Positions 1-9,194 of a stretch of DNA of 64,000 nt are shown here, piece by piece (the stretch's first letter is position 1; each line of letters opens with the position of its first letter). The notes beneath the pieces are model-generated. The model made no database searches. It had not been told where the DNA came from and worked only from the letters and a program-made list of their open reading frames with translations. Position numbers and translations under genes: made by a program. The stretch comes from Halobacillus karajensis (GTDB lineage: Bacteria; Bacillota; Bacilli; Bacillales; Halobacillaceae): positions 248,001 to 312,000 of the forward strand of contig NZ_FNWW01000004.1 of NCBI RefSeq assembly GCF_900108515.1, written 5' to 3'.

Positions 1-12
1 GTACTGTTTGTT

Positions 13-1110
13 TCATTGGCTTTGAACCGAAGCGAGTTTTTGTTTCATCGCTTCCTGAATCTCCTGCATGTCTTCTTTTTTACCAATTGTTAATCGGATG
101 GTATTCGGAAGTCCCAAAGCTTCTCCTGACCGAACGATAAAACCCTTTGTTAATAAATATTCGAACATTTCATCCCCACTGCAAGGTAAGTGGATTAGCA
201 AGAAATTGGCTTGTGAATCATAATAGGGTAACCCGATTTCCTCACAAAAACTCATGAGCGCCTTTTTATTACGATGATTTACTTCTACCGTTTCTTCAAT
301 AAACTTTTGGTCATCCAAAGCAAGTATAGCGGCGGCTTGAGCGACTGTGGAAGTGTTGAATGGTTCACGAGAAGGTTCAAGAATTTGAATGACATCCGGA
401 TGTCCAACCCCAAAGCCGATTCTAAGGCCAGCTAAACCATATGCTTTAGAAAATGTCCGTAATACAATCAAATTAGGATATTCATTCAAAGCAGCAATTG
501 AATCAAAGGCATTCTCTGCTTCCAAGTATTCGTAATAAGCTTCATCAATGACAACTAGTACGTGTTCAGGTATTCGCTCTAGAGCAGACTGCAATGTATC
601 CTGATCTATATGAACACCTGTGGGGTTGTTTGGTGTACAAATCCATAACACTCGTGTGTGTTCATCAATATTTTGGAGCATTTTTTCCAAATCATGATGG
701 CCGTCAACAAGAGGCACTTCTCTAACTTCCGCTCCTTCAATTAACGCATTGTGACGGTATTGAGGAAAGGTAGGGGACGCCATGACCGTATTCGATCCAG
801 GCTCGAGAAATGTACGACAAATAATCTGAACAACCTCATCTGATCCATTCCCAAAAATCAGTTGACGGTCTTCAACCCCTATGAAGTTCGCTACTTTTTT
901 TCTTACTTCTGTACCATATCCATCGGGATAAATTTCCAAATCAGCAATCAACTTGGGTAATTCCCTTTCGACTACAGGAGAAAAACCATAAGGGTTTTCA
1001 TTGGAAGCTAGCTTAACGATCCGGTTTAAACCAAATTCTTTTTTCACTTCTTCAATGCCTTTCCCAGGTTTGTATGGTTTCATGTTTTTTAGAATATCTT
1101 TTGCCTTCAT
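13..1110 (-). CDS. hisC: Histidinol-phosphate aminotransferase
   Basis: PLP-dependent fold-type I aminotransferase of 365 aa, acting on histidinol phosphate in histidine synthesis; in Bacillus the same enzyme also transaminates aromatic keto acids. Visible marks are the N-terminal SNENPYG motif, the nucleotide-loop region TPNNPTG near residue 163, DEAYYEY near residue 190, and the PLP-lysine motif TFSKAYGLAG near residue 220. A GAGAGGAG ribosome site precedes the ATG. The gene starts 13 bases after aroH ends, so it belongs to the aroC-aroB-aroH transcription unit. In B. subtilis the trpEDCFBA genes lie between aroH and hisC; here they are absent. tyrA would be expected next, beyond the left edge. 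Confidence 0.95.
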   Translation of the reverse strand: MKAKDILKNMKPYKPGKGIEEVKKEFGLNRIVKLASNENPYGFSPVVERELPKLIADLEIYPDGYGTEVRKKVANFIGVEDRQLIFGNGSDEVVQIICRTFLEPGSNTVMASPTFPQYRHNALIEGAEVREVPLVDGHHDLEKMLQNIDEHTRVLWICTPNNPTGVHIDQDTLQSALERIPEHVLVVIDEAYYEYLEAENAFDSIAALNEYPNLIVLRTFSKAYGLAGLRIGFGVGHPDVIQILEPSREPFNTSTVAQAAAILALDDQKFIEETVEVNHRNKKALMSFCEEIGLPYYDSQANFLLIHLPCSGDEMFEYLLTKGFIVRSGEALGLPNTIRLTIGKKEDMQEIQEAMKQKLASVQSQ

Positions 1111-1123
1111 AAGGAAACTCCTC

Positions 1124-1486
1124 TCAACTCTTTAAATCTGGTCTCAGTTGTACCGCGTCATTATGATAAATATGGTGGATGTCTTTTTGGGCTTTGTCCG
1201 TGCAAATGGTCACCATGACCCTGATGCATTTTTGAAGGCTTCCAGGAACCGGGATCTCCCTCATGCACATTACAGGAACGTAGGTCCACCCCTCTATTTT
1301 TCTTAATGATTTAGCAGGGAACGTATCATTAAGATCCTCGGTCACTGTAAAATATACAGAGGCGACATCGTCTGCCTCTATTTGGTTGTACTTAATAATA
1401 TCCTTCAGTAATTTATGGGATTCAGCAATGATTTCATCCTGTTCGTTATGTTTTACCGTAGTAGCTCCTCGAACTCCTCTAATCAT
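1124..1486 (-). CDS. aroH: Chorismate mutase, AroH type
   Basis: Monofunctional 120-aa chorismate mutase converting chorismate to prephenate for phenylalanine and tyrosine synthesis. Length and sequence match the trimeric AroH class of B. subtilis rather than the AroQ helical class. The known catalytic residues can be placed with a one-residue offset: Arg6 in the N-terminal IRGVRGA segment, Cys74 and Glu77 in VMCMREIP, Arg89 in CIRVMV, and Tyr107 near the C-terminus. The ATG overlaps the aroB stop in an ATGA arrangement, which indicates translational coupling within the aro operon. Confidence 0.95.
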   Translation of the reverse strand: MIRGVRGATTVKHNEQDEIIAESHKLLKDIIKYNQIEADDVASVYFTVTEDLNDTFPAKSLRKIEGWTYVPVMCMREIPVPGSLQKCIRVMVTICTDKAQKDIHHIYHNDAVQLRPDLKS

Positions 1487-2562
1487 TCACCACTCACCTC
1501 AGCTTTTAACAAGTTCAACTGCTTGACAATTTCCTTTTTATCTACATTCAGGACGCATGCATCGCTAATTTTTTTAAGTAAAACAAAGTTGATTTCTTGT
1601 CCAACTGTCTTTTTATCCCATAACATCCGTTCTACCATGTGTTCAGAATCGAGGGTAGATAAGAGGGAAAGTGGATAATTATTTTTCTTTAACCATTCCG
1701 TAAATTCCTTTACAGGCAGTTCAGCGCCAACAACTTCTTCACTCAATTTCATCATGAATAGTAAACCAATGGCCACCGCCTCGCCATGAGTGATTTCACC
1801 ATATCCAAGTTCTGCCTCTATAGCGTGTGCTAATGTATGGCCTAAGTTAAGATGCTTCCTCAATCCAGTTTCTCTTTCATCCTGTTCCACGATGGAAGCC
1901 TTAACGTGGATTCCTCTTGTCAGATCGGTCTCCAACTGTTCCTTTGTAACTCTTTGAATATCCACTTCAAGTAAAGTCTTACTCCAACCTTCATCACTGA
2001 GAAAAGCATGCTTAATTACTTCCCCATACCCCGATCGAATTTCACTTTCAGGTAAAGTATCAATCGTTTCTATATCATAAATCACTTTTGTTGGATTATA
2101 AAAAGAACCAATTAAATTCTTTCCGTTAGGATGATTGATCGCAACTTTCCCTCCGACACTGCTGTCGTGAGCAAGAATCGTTGTGGGCATTTGGATATAA
2201 TCCACCCCCCGCAAGTAAGTGGATGCTACGTACCCAGCCAAGTCTCCAATCATTCCACCGCCCAGTGCGATGATTAAAGACTGACGATCAAGCCTTGCCT
2301 CCACACAACGATCAAGAACTTTTTCATACATCCTCATACTCTTTGACGATTCGCCAGCAGGAACAATTGCTGTATGAACCTCAAAGTTTTCTTTTAAACT
2401 GGAGGCTACTTCATTTAAATAATGTGTCTCCACTTTATCATCTGTGATAACAAGAATGGATGTATAGTCGGAATCTATCAACTCCGTTACTTTATTTCGT
2501 AAATCCTTCCCGATTACTACGTCATAATCATGAGTCGTGGCATGGATAGTTACAGAAACCAT
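1483..2562 (-). CDS. aroB: 3-dehydroquinate synthase
   Basis: Second enzyme of the shikimate pathway, turning DAHP into 3-dehydroquinate with NAD and a divalent metal. The 359-aa length is normal. It carries the NAD-binding segment GGGMIGDLAGYVAS near residue 100, the DSSVGGKVAIN segment near residue 135, and the metal-binding HLNLGHTLAHAIE motif near residue 245, with a further GEAVAIG stretch. It overlaps chorismate synthase upstream by one base and aroH downstream by four, so the three are tightly coupled. Confidence 0.96.
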   Translation of the reverse strand: MVSVTIHATTHDYDVVIGKDLRNKVTELIDSDYTSILVITDDKVETHYLNEVASSLKENFEVHTAIVPAGESSKSMRMYEKVLDRCVEARLDRQSLIIALGGGMIGDLAGYVASTYLRGVDYIQMPTTILAHDSSVGGKVAINHPNGKNLIGSFYNPTKVIYDIETIDTLPESEIRSGYGEVIKHAFLSDEGWSKTLLEVDIQRVTKEQLETDLTRGIHVKASIVEQDERETGLRKHLNLGHTLAHAIEAELGYGEITHGEAVAIGLLFMMKLSEEVVGAELPVKEFTEWLKKNNYPLSLLSTLDSEHMVERMLWDKKTVGQEINFVLLKKISDACVLNVDKKEIVKQLNLLKAEVSGE

Positions 2563-3731
2563 TAAAATCCCCTAACTTCAATACGGTAATCGTCAACGGC
2601 CCGCTTTAAACGAGGGAAGTAGTCTGCTGGAAATTCATCTGTAATGGCTTTAGCCAATTCAAAAGCAACAATGTGTTCCATCACTACAGAAGCGGCAGGA
2701 ACTGCACAAGAGTCTGAACGTTCTATGCTCGCATTAAAAGGCTGTTTAGTTTCTATATCTATGCTTTGTAACGGTTTATACAGAGTTGGAATTGGTTTCA
2801 TAACGCCTTTCACTACAATTGGCATTCCAGTTGTCATCCCACCTTCAAAACCACCCAGGCGGTTCGTACGTCGGTAATATCCCCGCTCTTCACTCCATAG
2901 AATTTCATCATGTACTTTACTACCATTTCTTCGGGCAGCTTCAAATCCAATACCGAACTCTACTCCTTTATAAGCATTAATGCTCATTACTGCTCCAGCA
3001 ATTTTAGCATCTAGCTTTCTATCGTATTGGACGTAAGATCCAATCCCTGGCGGCATTCCTTCAACATATACTTCGGTCACTCCACCAATGGAATCGCCTT
3101 CTTTTTTCGCTTCGTCAATAGCCGTCATCATTTTCTTAGCCGCAGCTTCATCAAAAGTACGTACAGGAGAAGCTTCTGAGATTTCACGGCGTTGTTGTAA
3201 AGTTAGGTTTTCATCAACATTTGAAACAATCCCTGCTATTTCTCTAACATATCCTGTTACCTCTATACCTAGTTCTTTTAAAAGCACTTTAGCTACAGCT
3301 CCAGCCCCTACACGTGCTGCTGTTTCTCTTGCAGAAGAACGTTCAAGAACATTTCTCATATCTCTATGGCCATATTTCATGCCTCCGTTCAAATCAGCAT
3401 GTCCAGGCCTAGGCTTTGTAACTGTCCGGCGAATATTCTGTGTATCCTCAGGTAATGGATCCTCCCCCATGATATCTGTCCAATGCTTGAAATCGTCATT
3501 ATTAACAACGAGCGTGATCGGTGATCCCAGGGTATAACCATGACGGACACCGCTTGTGATATCTACCAAATCCTTTTCTATTTGCATACGTTTGCCACGC
3601 CCATACCCGCCTTGGCGTCTGATCAATGATTCATTTATTTGTTCCCTCAAAAGGGGAAGATGTGAGGGTACCCCTTCAATAATAGTCGTCAATTGTTTAC
3701 CATGTGATTCTCCAGCGGTTAAGTAGCGCAT
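2562..3731 (-). CDS. aroC: Chorismate synthase
   Basis: FMN-dependent last step of the shikimate pathway (EPSP to chorismate); the B. subtilis gene is called aroF. The 389-aa protein starts with the diagnostic TAGESHG motif and carries [15 protein letters not shown] and [14 protein letters not shown]-like segments around residues 115-145 and [10 protein letters not shown] near residue 340. It is the first gene of the aroC-aroB-aroH-hisC unit and has a good AGGAGG site 10 bases before its ATG. The intergenic region upstream is AT-rich and should hold the operon promoter, but I could not assign convincing -35 and -10 boxes. Confidence 0.96.
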   Translation of the reverse strand: MRYLTAGESHGKQLTTIIEGVPSHLPLLREQINESLIRRQGGYGRGKRMQIEKDLVDITSGVRHGYTLGSPITLVVNNDDFKHWTDIMGEDPLPEDTQNIRRTVTKPRPGHADLNGGMKYGHRDMRNVLERSSARETAARVGAGAVAKVLLKELGIEVTGYVREIAGIVSNVDENLTLQQRREISEASPVRTFDEAAAKKMMTAIDEAKKEGDSIGGVTEVYVEGMPPGIGSYVQYDRKLDAKIAGAVMSINAYKGVEFGIGFEAARRNGSKVHDEILWSEERGYYRRTNRLGGFEGGMTTGMPIVVKGVMKPIPTLYKPLQSIDIETKQPFNASIERSDSCAVPAASVVMEHIVAFELAKAITDEFPADYFPRLKRAVDDYRIEVRGF

Positions 3732-3845
3732 AAACCAACGTACCTCCTATGTAGTAATCCCTTCTCAGGGAGTGTTCTAAATTTTTAAATACTACTATAT
3801 CATATCGCTTTAAATTTGTGACGATAAAATATCCGAATTTTTATA

Positions 3846-3881
3846 AAAAAGAACCGAAAGCGCTTTCTGGCTCTTTCCTTT
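3846..3881 (-). terminator. Intrinsic terminator after cheR
   Basis: Inverted repeat with arms AAAGAGCC and GGTTCTTT around an inner GAAAGCGCTTTC palindrome, followed on the minus strand by a T-rich run. It lies about 40 bases past the cheR stop and upstream of aroC, isolating the two units. The inner palindrome resembles a cre core, but the terminator reading explains it better. Confidence 0.65.
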
Positions 3882-3922
3882 TAAACAAATTAAACAAAGC
3901 TTTTATGAAAATCCCCTCCAAG

Positions 3923-4714
<792 letters not shown>

Positions 4715-4824
4715 CTACTTGCATACTATTTCACTTTAGAGTACTTCAACCTATTTGAGATGTAAATAGTTGGTGTTCTTATGATATATTAACCGGTTTT
4801 CTATTGCCATCAGTGCTTCAGCAA

Positions 4825-4853
4825 TAAAAAAAGCCACCCTAAAAGGCGGCTTT
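4825..4853 (-). terminator. Intrinsic terminator after ndk
   Basis: GC-rich hairpin with arms GAAAGCCGCC and GGTGGCTTT, followed by seven T on the minus strand, directly after the ndk stop codon. It ends the ndk transcript before cheR. Confidence 0.85.
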
Positions 4854-4857
4854 CAAA

Positions 4858-5304
4858 TTAGTAGATCCATTTTAAACTGTCTTTTTCATAATTTACAAGT
4901 TCGCTGGTTTCAAAAAACAAGCCGATCTCTCTATCAGCACTTTCTTTAGAATCAGAGCCATGGATAACATTTTTCCCTACAGTTACACCATAATCCCCAC
5001 GGATCGTTCCGGGAGCTGCTTCAGAAGGTTTAGTTGCCCCCATCATTGTACGTGCCGTAGTGATTACATCTTCACCTTCCCAAACCATTGCGAAGACGGG
5101 ACCAGAAGTAATAAAGTCCACTAATTCACCGAAGAATGGCTTATCTTTATGTTCACCATAGTGTTCTTCTGCTAGTGCGTTAGATACTGTCATTAACTTA
5201 GCTCCTGCAAGTTTAAATCCTTTACGTTCAAATCTTGCTATAATATCACCGATCAAATTGCGTTGTACACCATCTGGTTTAACCATCAAAAAAGTCTTTT
5301 CCAA
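4858..5304 (-). CDS. ndk: Nucleoside diphosphate kinase
   Basis: Transfers the gamma phosphate from ATP to NDPs via a phosphohistidine. The catalytic motif NVIHGSDS is present near residue 115, with [15 protein letters not shown] near residue 80 and TIRGDYG near residue 104. I place the start at a TTG giving 148 aa beginning [15 protein letters not shown], because a TGAGGTG ribosome site lies 6-7 bases before it and the B. subtilis protein starts the same way; the GTG three codons upstream overlaps that site. Its place between cheR and hepT is the B. subtilis order. Confidence 0.95.
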   Translation of the reverse strand: MEKTFLMVKPDGVQRNLIGDIIARFERKGFKLAGAKLMTVSNALAEEHYGEHKDKPFFGELVDFITSGPVFAMVWEGEDVITTARTMMGATKPSEAAPGTIRGDYGVTVGKNVIHGSDSKESADREIGLFFETSELVNYEKDSLKWIY

Positions 5305-5396
5305 GCCAAACACCTCATTTTATGTATAGTGTGAAAGCGCTTTTAATAAGTGCCATAAAAAATTCTACCAAACAATAGGAAGAAAGGCAATAGATT

Positions 5397-6368
5397 TTAT
5401 GCCCTTCTTTTCCCAATGTACTTAGCGATCCCCTTCAGGGTTTGTTTTGCCCTGTTTGCTGGTAGTTTCGCAAGGGATTGATAGGCCTTCTGAAGATAGC
5501 GATCACTAATATCCAATGATTTCTCTATCGAACCGTTAGACTGCACGGTTTTTATCAAAGGCGCCAGTTCATCCGTATGCAGATCTTCTTTTCGCTGGAA
5601 TACACTTTCAAGGTGGCTCTTAAAACCAGGGTCCTCCATCGAAAAAAGTACAGGAAGGGTGATATTGCCTTGTAATAGATCACTTCCTGCTGGTTTGCCG
5701 AGTTCCTTCTCAGACGCAGTAAAGTCTAATACATCATCTATGATTTGGTAGGACATTCCGACATAATAACCGTACTGATAAAGAGCACGTTCATGTACAG
5801 GATCCACGTTTGCTGCGATAGCACCTAAGCGACAGCTTGCTGCAATGAGAAGAGCTGTTTTCCTCTTTATTCTCCGTAAATATGTTCTTATATCCTGTTC
5901 CGTGTTATATTTATCTCTAATTTGTTCGATCTCACCTAAACAGAGTTCTACCATCGTACCAGCTAGAATCTGGTGGGCACGGGGGTTCTCCAAGGCAGAG
6001 AGATTTTCAAGGGACCTCGCGAAGATATAGTCTCCGGTGTACATAGCAATTCTATTGTCCCACCGCGCTTTAATTGTAGGTTCTCCTCGCCTTAATTCTG
6101 CCTCATCTATAACATCATCATGCACAAGAGAAGCTGTATGTATAAGTTCCAAGGAAACAGCGACTGCTTTCATACGCTCGATATTGTAATCGCCGAACTT
6201 CCCCCCAAGTAATACAAAAACAGGGCGAATTCTCTTCCCCCCTGCCTGCAACAATTGACTGGATGCTTCTCTCAGGACCATATTGTCAGATTGAATCGTT
6301 TCATTGACCGCCTTTTCAATGACAGCCAAATCATTTTTAAGAAAAGAATAAATCATCGCTAGTTTCAT
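5397..6368 (-). CDS. hepT: Heptaprenyl diphosphate synthase component II
   Basis: Catalytic subunit of the two-component trans-prenyltransferase that makes the C35 chain of menaquinone-7. The 323-aa polyprenyl synthetase has the first aspartate-rich motif LVHDDVIDEAELRRG near residue 82 and the second, YQIIDDVLDF, near residue 212, plus the GGKRIRPV substrate motif near residue 43. The partner HepS is encoded two genes upstream and menG lies between them, 16 bases away, forming the usual hepS-menG-hepT operon. Membrane-associated role in respiration. Confidence 0.95.
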   Translation of the reverse strand: MKLAMIYSFLKNDLAVIEKAVNETIQSDNMVLREASSQLLQAGGKRIRPVFVLLGGKFGDYNIERMKAVAVSLELIHTASLVHDDVIDEAELRRGEPTIKARWDNRIAMYTGDYIFARSLENLSALENPRAHQILAGTMVELCLGEIEQIRDKYNTEQDIRTYLRRIKRKTALLIAASCRLGAIAANVDPVHERALYQYGYYVGMSYQIIDDVLDFTASEKELGKPAGSDLLQGNITLPVLFSMEDPGFKSHLESVFQRKEDLHTDELAPLIKTVQSNGSIEKSLDISDRYLQKAYQSLAKLPANRAKQTLKGIAKYIGKRRA

Positions 6369-6384
6369 GGCATTTCATCCTTAG

Positions 6385-7098
6385 TTATTGCTTTTCCCCC
6401 ATATGCATGGCTGCAACGCCACCCGTATAGGATTTAATAATCACATTTTTAAAGCCAGCCTCTTCAAACATCCATTTCAGTTCCTTTTTCCCAGGAAAAT
6501 CCTTTGCAGACTCATGAAGCCAGCTATACTCCTTATAACTTTTAGCAAAAAGCCTTCCGATTAATGGCATGATATTCCCGAAATAAAAATAATAAAGTCT
6601 CTTGAATAAAGGATTTGTAGGCTGAGATGTTTCTAGACACACTACTTTTCCACCCGGTTTCACAACCCTGTACATTTCCTTTAAAACCTGCTTATAGTCT
6701 GGGACATTTCTCAATCCAAAGCCTATGGTCACAAAGTCAAATTGATCATCTTCGTAAGGAAGTTCCATGGCATTACCATGTTGAAATTCGACTTGCTTAA
6801 CTCTCCCTGCTATTTTTTTCTTGATACCGACAGACAGCATATTTTCACTGAAATCTAGTCCAATGACCTTCCCTGAAGGACCTGTTTCTTCAGCTAATGC
6901 CATGGTCCAATCTCCCGTACCACAACAAACATCAAGAGTATAATCACCTTTTTGCACTTTCATTCGCTTCATAACATCCTTCCGCCACAGGCGGTGTTGT
7001 TGAAACGATATAATCGAATTCATACTGTCATACCTTTTATAAATTTTTTCAAATACGTGGTGGACTCGTTCTTCTTTAGTTAGTGGTTCCATGCTCAC
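6385..7098 (-). CDS. menG: Demethylmenaquinone methyltransferase
   Basis: SAM-dependent C-methylation of demethylmenaquinone, the last step of menaquinone synthesis (UbiE/MenG family, 237 aa). Motif I reads [15 protein letters not shown] near residue 55, with DFSENML near residue 82, [13 protein letters not shown] near residue 122 and the family C-terminal signature around [13 protein letters not shown]. The start overlaps the hepS stop by four bases, and hepT follows, so all three are co-translated to supply menaquinone-7. Confidence 0.95.
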   Translation of the reverse strand: MSMEPLTKEERVHHVFEKIYKRYDSMNSIISFQQHRLWRKDVMKRMKVQKGDYTLDVCCGTGDWTMALAEETGPSGKVIGLDFSENMLSVGIKKKIAGRVKQVEFQHGNAMELPYEDDQFDFVTIGFGLRNVPDYKQVLKEMYRVVKPGGKVVCLETSQPTNPLFKRLYYFYFGNIMPLIGRLFAKSYKEYSWLHESAKDFPGKKELKWMFEEAGFKNVIIKSYTGGVAAMHMGEKQ

Positions 7099-7898
7099 CC
7101 TTCTTCCGCTATCTTTCTATGGTTGAATTGATGATGTATGGCCGCGTGCATATACGACTTCAGCCAATTAAAATGAACAGGCAGCTGGGTTACTGTCGTT
7201 TCCAACCGGTGCACATGGCTTTGTAAGGTTTGTTCAATGTTCCCTAATATTTGACCGCTGTTTCCCAACAAAGCAGGACGTTTTATAAGAGCATCTATCA
7301 ATGGAGAAAATTTCCCTGCCTGATAACTGCGTTTTTCCTCCAAGAGTTTCTTAGCTAACAGCCATTCTCCTGCCATATCATTAATGGCTGTCTTCTGGAC
7401 ATATGTAGCGACCCTTTGGATCAGAAGTGATTCGATTTTCTTCAAACCATCTAAAAATTCCTGGAATGACTCAACGTCTTTGTAATAGAGACCCATTTTC
7501 AATTCATTAATTTCCTTAATCGCTCCGGCTAATGTATGAATCATTGGAATATCATCAAGCTGAGACAGCAGGTAATAATAAAGACCACTGTAATAATCTC
7601 CAGCTAATACTGTTAGTTGTCTATGACGGATAATATCACGATCATCCTCTTCATCAGTTAAAGTAACAAGGTCATGAGTATCCAATGCAATTTGTACGAG
7701 CATCGTCGTGATTACATATTGTTCTTTTTTAACCTCTGAGAGGTTGGTATGATTCATGATAGAAGAAAGGATCACAAGCTTGTCTTCGTCGATTGTCGGC
7801 TCAGGGATGAAACGTACCAAATAAGGGTGGCGAACTTTCGATGCAATTTTTCGTTTGAGTTGTTTGATTTCGTTTTCTGAAGAATTCAACTTGATCAC
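7095..7898 (-). CDS. hepS: Heptaprenyl diphosphate synthase component I
   Basis: Non-catalytic regulatory subunit (267 aa) that works with HepT to set the C35 chain length. It has no aspartate-rich prenyltransferase motif, as expected for component I, and its identity rests on its overall resemblance to the HepS family and its place directly before menG-hepT. The start used is a GTG at 7898; an in-frame TTG three codons later, behind AGGTGATC, is an alternative. The mtrB gene precedes it, as in B. subtilis. Confidence 0.88.
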   Translation of the reverse strand: MIKLNSSENEIKQLKRKIASKVRHPYLVRFIPEPTIDEDKLVILSSIMNHTNLSEVKKEQYVITTMLVQIALDTHDLVTLTDEEDDRDIIRHRQLTVLAGDYYSGLYYYLLSQLDDIPMIHTLAGAIKEINELKMGLYYKDVESFQEFLDGLKKIESLLIQRVATYVQKTAINDMAGEWLLAKKLLEEKRSYQAGKFSPLIDALIKRPALLGNSGQILGNIEQTLQSHVHRLETTVTQLPVHFNWLKSYMHAAIHHQFNHRKIAEEG

Positions 7899-7993
7899 CT
7901 AGTCCCTTTCCTGAACACTATTAAACCATTCCTATTATAGCATATTTCACCATGTGCTGCTGTTTATTATGTATATGGCTGCAGAGTAAAACA

Positions 7994-8218
7994 TCACTCT
8001 GCATCGTTCTTCATTTCTCCATGACTTGTTTGAATAGTAGCTTTTCCACGAACCTTAACAGCTGATGTATGTTCAGTAAATTGAGCAATCATCACTTCTC
8101 CCCTGTCAAGCTTTTCTGAGTGATGAAACCGCGTGTCCGTGCCGCGTGTTAACCCTATGACATTCACCCCATCTTCGAGGGCTTTAATAACAAAGAAATC
8201 GTTATTGGATGTAGACAT
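7994..8218 (-). CDS. mtrB: Tryptophan RNA-binding attenuation protein TRAP
   Basis: The 74-aa TRAP forms an 11-mer ring that, when loaded with tryptophan, wraps the leader RNA of trp genes on G/UAG triplets. The RNA-contacting residues Lys36, Lys55 and Arg57 (B. subtilis K37, K56, R58) are conserved, as are the tryptophan-pocket segments GLTRGTDT and FTEHTSA. An AAGGAGG-type site precedes the ATG. Two context oddities: folE (mtrA), normally directly upstream in one operon, is missing, and the trp structural genes are not in the aro cluster 6.5 kb away. The trp target must therefore be elsewhere in the genome. Confidence 0.95.
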   Translation of the reverse strand: MSTSNNDFFVIKALEDGVNVIGLTRGTDTRFHHSEKLDRGEVMIAQFTEHTSAVKVRGKATIQTSHGEMKNDAE

Positions 8219-8244
8219 ACGGGTAGCCTCCTTCTATTATCTTT

Positions 8245-8274
8245 ACTATCTCTTACAAGGGGGACTTTTGTCAA
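8245..8274 (-). promoter_or_regulatory. Probable SigA promoter of mtrB
   Basis: On the minus strand a perfect TTGACA (8269-8274) is followed after 18 bases by GATAGT (8245-8250, four of six to TATAAT), about 27 bases before the mtrB ATG. A promoter here fits mtrB having lost folE as its upstream operon partner. Confidence 0.6.
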
Positions 8275-8349
8275 AACATCCACCTTGATGATGACCGCCC
8301 TCACACAAGTATGACCTGAATGAAGGGGTTTTAATAATAAAATAAAAAG

Positions 8350-8375
8350 AAAAAGGGTGCACATGCACCCTTTTT
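8350..8375. terminator. Terminator after hbs
   Basis: Near-perfect palindrome with arms AAAAAGGGTG and CACCCTTTTT directly downstream of hbs. A- and T-runs on both sides let it work in either direction; here it ends the hbs transcript. Confidence 0.85.
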
Positions 8376-8394
8376 CGAAGCCCTATGTAGCTGA

Positions 8395-8667
8395 TTATTT
8401 AACCGCATCTTTAAGGGCTTTACCAGGTTTGAACGCTGGTACTTTGCTTGCAGAGATTTCGATTTCTTCTCCAGTTTGAGGGTTACGGCCTTTACGTGCC
8501 GCACGCTCACGTACTTCGAAGTTACCGAATCCGATCAATTGGACTTTATCACCATCTTTTAGTGAATCCATGATAGATTCGAATACAGAATCTACAGCTT
8601 GTGTAGCATCTTTCTTAGAAAGATCAGCTTTTTCAGATACAGCATTGATAAGATCTGTTTTATTCAT
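8395..8667 (-). CDS. hbs: DNA-binding protein HU
   Basis: Small histone-like protein that compacts and bends DNA as a dimer. The ATG at 8667 gives 90 aa, the usual HU length, with [10 protein letters not shown] at the N-terminus, [20 protein letters not shown] in the DNA-binding beta arm (residues 47-66) and the [14 protein letters not shown] tail. The upstream in-frame GTG at 8676 overlaps the GGAGG ribosome site and is rejected. It is preceded by a 525-base gene-free region with a plausible vegetative promoter and followed by a strong terminator. Confidence 0.96.
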   Translation of the reverse strand: MNKTDLINAVSEKADLSKKDATQAVDSVFESIMDSLKDGDKVQLIGFGNFEVRERAARKGRNPQTGEEIEISASKVPAFKPGKALKDAVK

Positions 8668-9192
8668 GACACTCACCTCCTCCCAAGAAGGTTAAACTCA
8701 TTCAAGCGACTTTTCATCCGCTTTAAATGTTAATTTAGCGGTCATCTTTTGATGACATGCCTTATAATAAACGACTTTACAGCGAAATTCAATAGACAAT
8801 CACTTTAAAATCGCGTAACACCGCGACTTCCAAGCTGAATAACGCTTCATTTCACATGTAGCTTACCATAACCAGCTACAGGATGCAACAATCCACAAAC
8901 GTTGATTTGACGGGATTTTAAAGGGTTTTATTATCTTCTCTTAGATAAATACGACATCTAACTTTAAATAACCTTTATTCATCGTAATTTTTTCCTAAAA
9001 AAATTGCCGAAGAGGTGATTTTAGCTGTTTTTATTCGGGCAACCATAGAAAATCCCCCTTTTTTAAGACCTTTTGATTCTTTTATTTTCTACAAAAAAAA
9101 GACTTTCCTTTACTATTATAGAGCAGAAAAGTCTTTGATCATGATTACCTTTTTACTTCTAAGAGAAATTAAAAACGGCTCACTCGGAGCCG
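8668..9192. other. Gene-free region upstream of hbs
   Basis: No credible coding sequence. It holds the hbs promoter, a GTCATC-TTTT-GATGAC hairpin in the hbs leader (8741-8756), an inverted repeat TGTAGCT/AGCTACA (8858-8881), and an AAAGACTTT/AAAGTCTTT repeat (9098-9136). The long leader suggests post-transcriptional or multi-promoter control of HU, but no known riboswitch is recognisable. Confidence 0.6.
8764..8792 (-). promoter_or_regulatory. Probable SigA promoter of hbs
   Basis: Minus-strand TTGAAT (8787-8792) and TATTAT (8764-8769) are separated by exactly 17 bases, about 100 bases before the hbs ATG. Confidence 0.6.
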
Positions 9193-9194
9193 TT
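9169..9194 (-). terminator. Intrinsic terminator after spoIVA
   Basis: Arms AACGGCTC and GAGCCGTT with a five-base loop, followed by a T-run on the minus strand; the stem begins within the spoIVA stop codon. Confidence 0.85.

Noticed and set aside
3851-3872. GAAAGCGCTTTC after cheR as an operator
   Set aside because: It is the inner part of a terminator hairpin with a T-run.
5330-5345. GTGAAAGCGCTTTTAA upstream of ndk as a cre site
   Set aside because: It misses two fixed positions of the consensus, and ndk is not a usual CcpA target.
7981-8002. GCAGAGT/ACTCTGC hairpin at the mtrB stop as terminator
   Set aside because: There is no T-run behind it, and hepS continues the same transcript.
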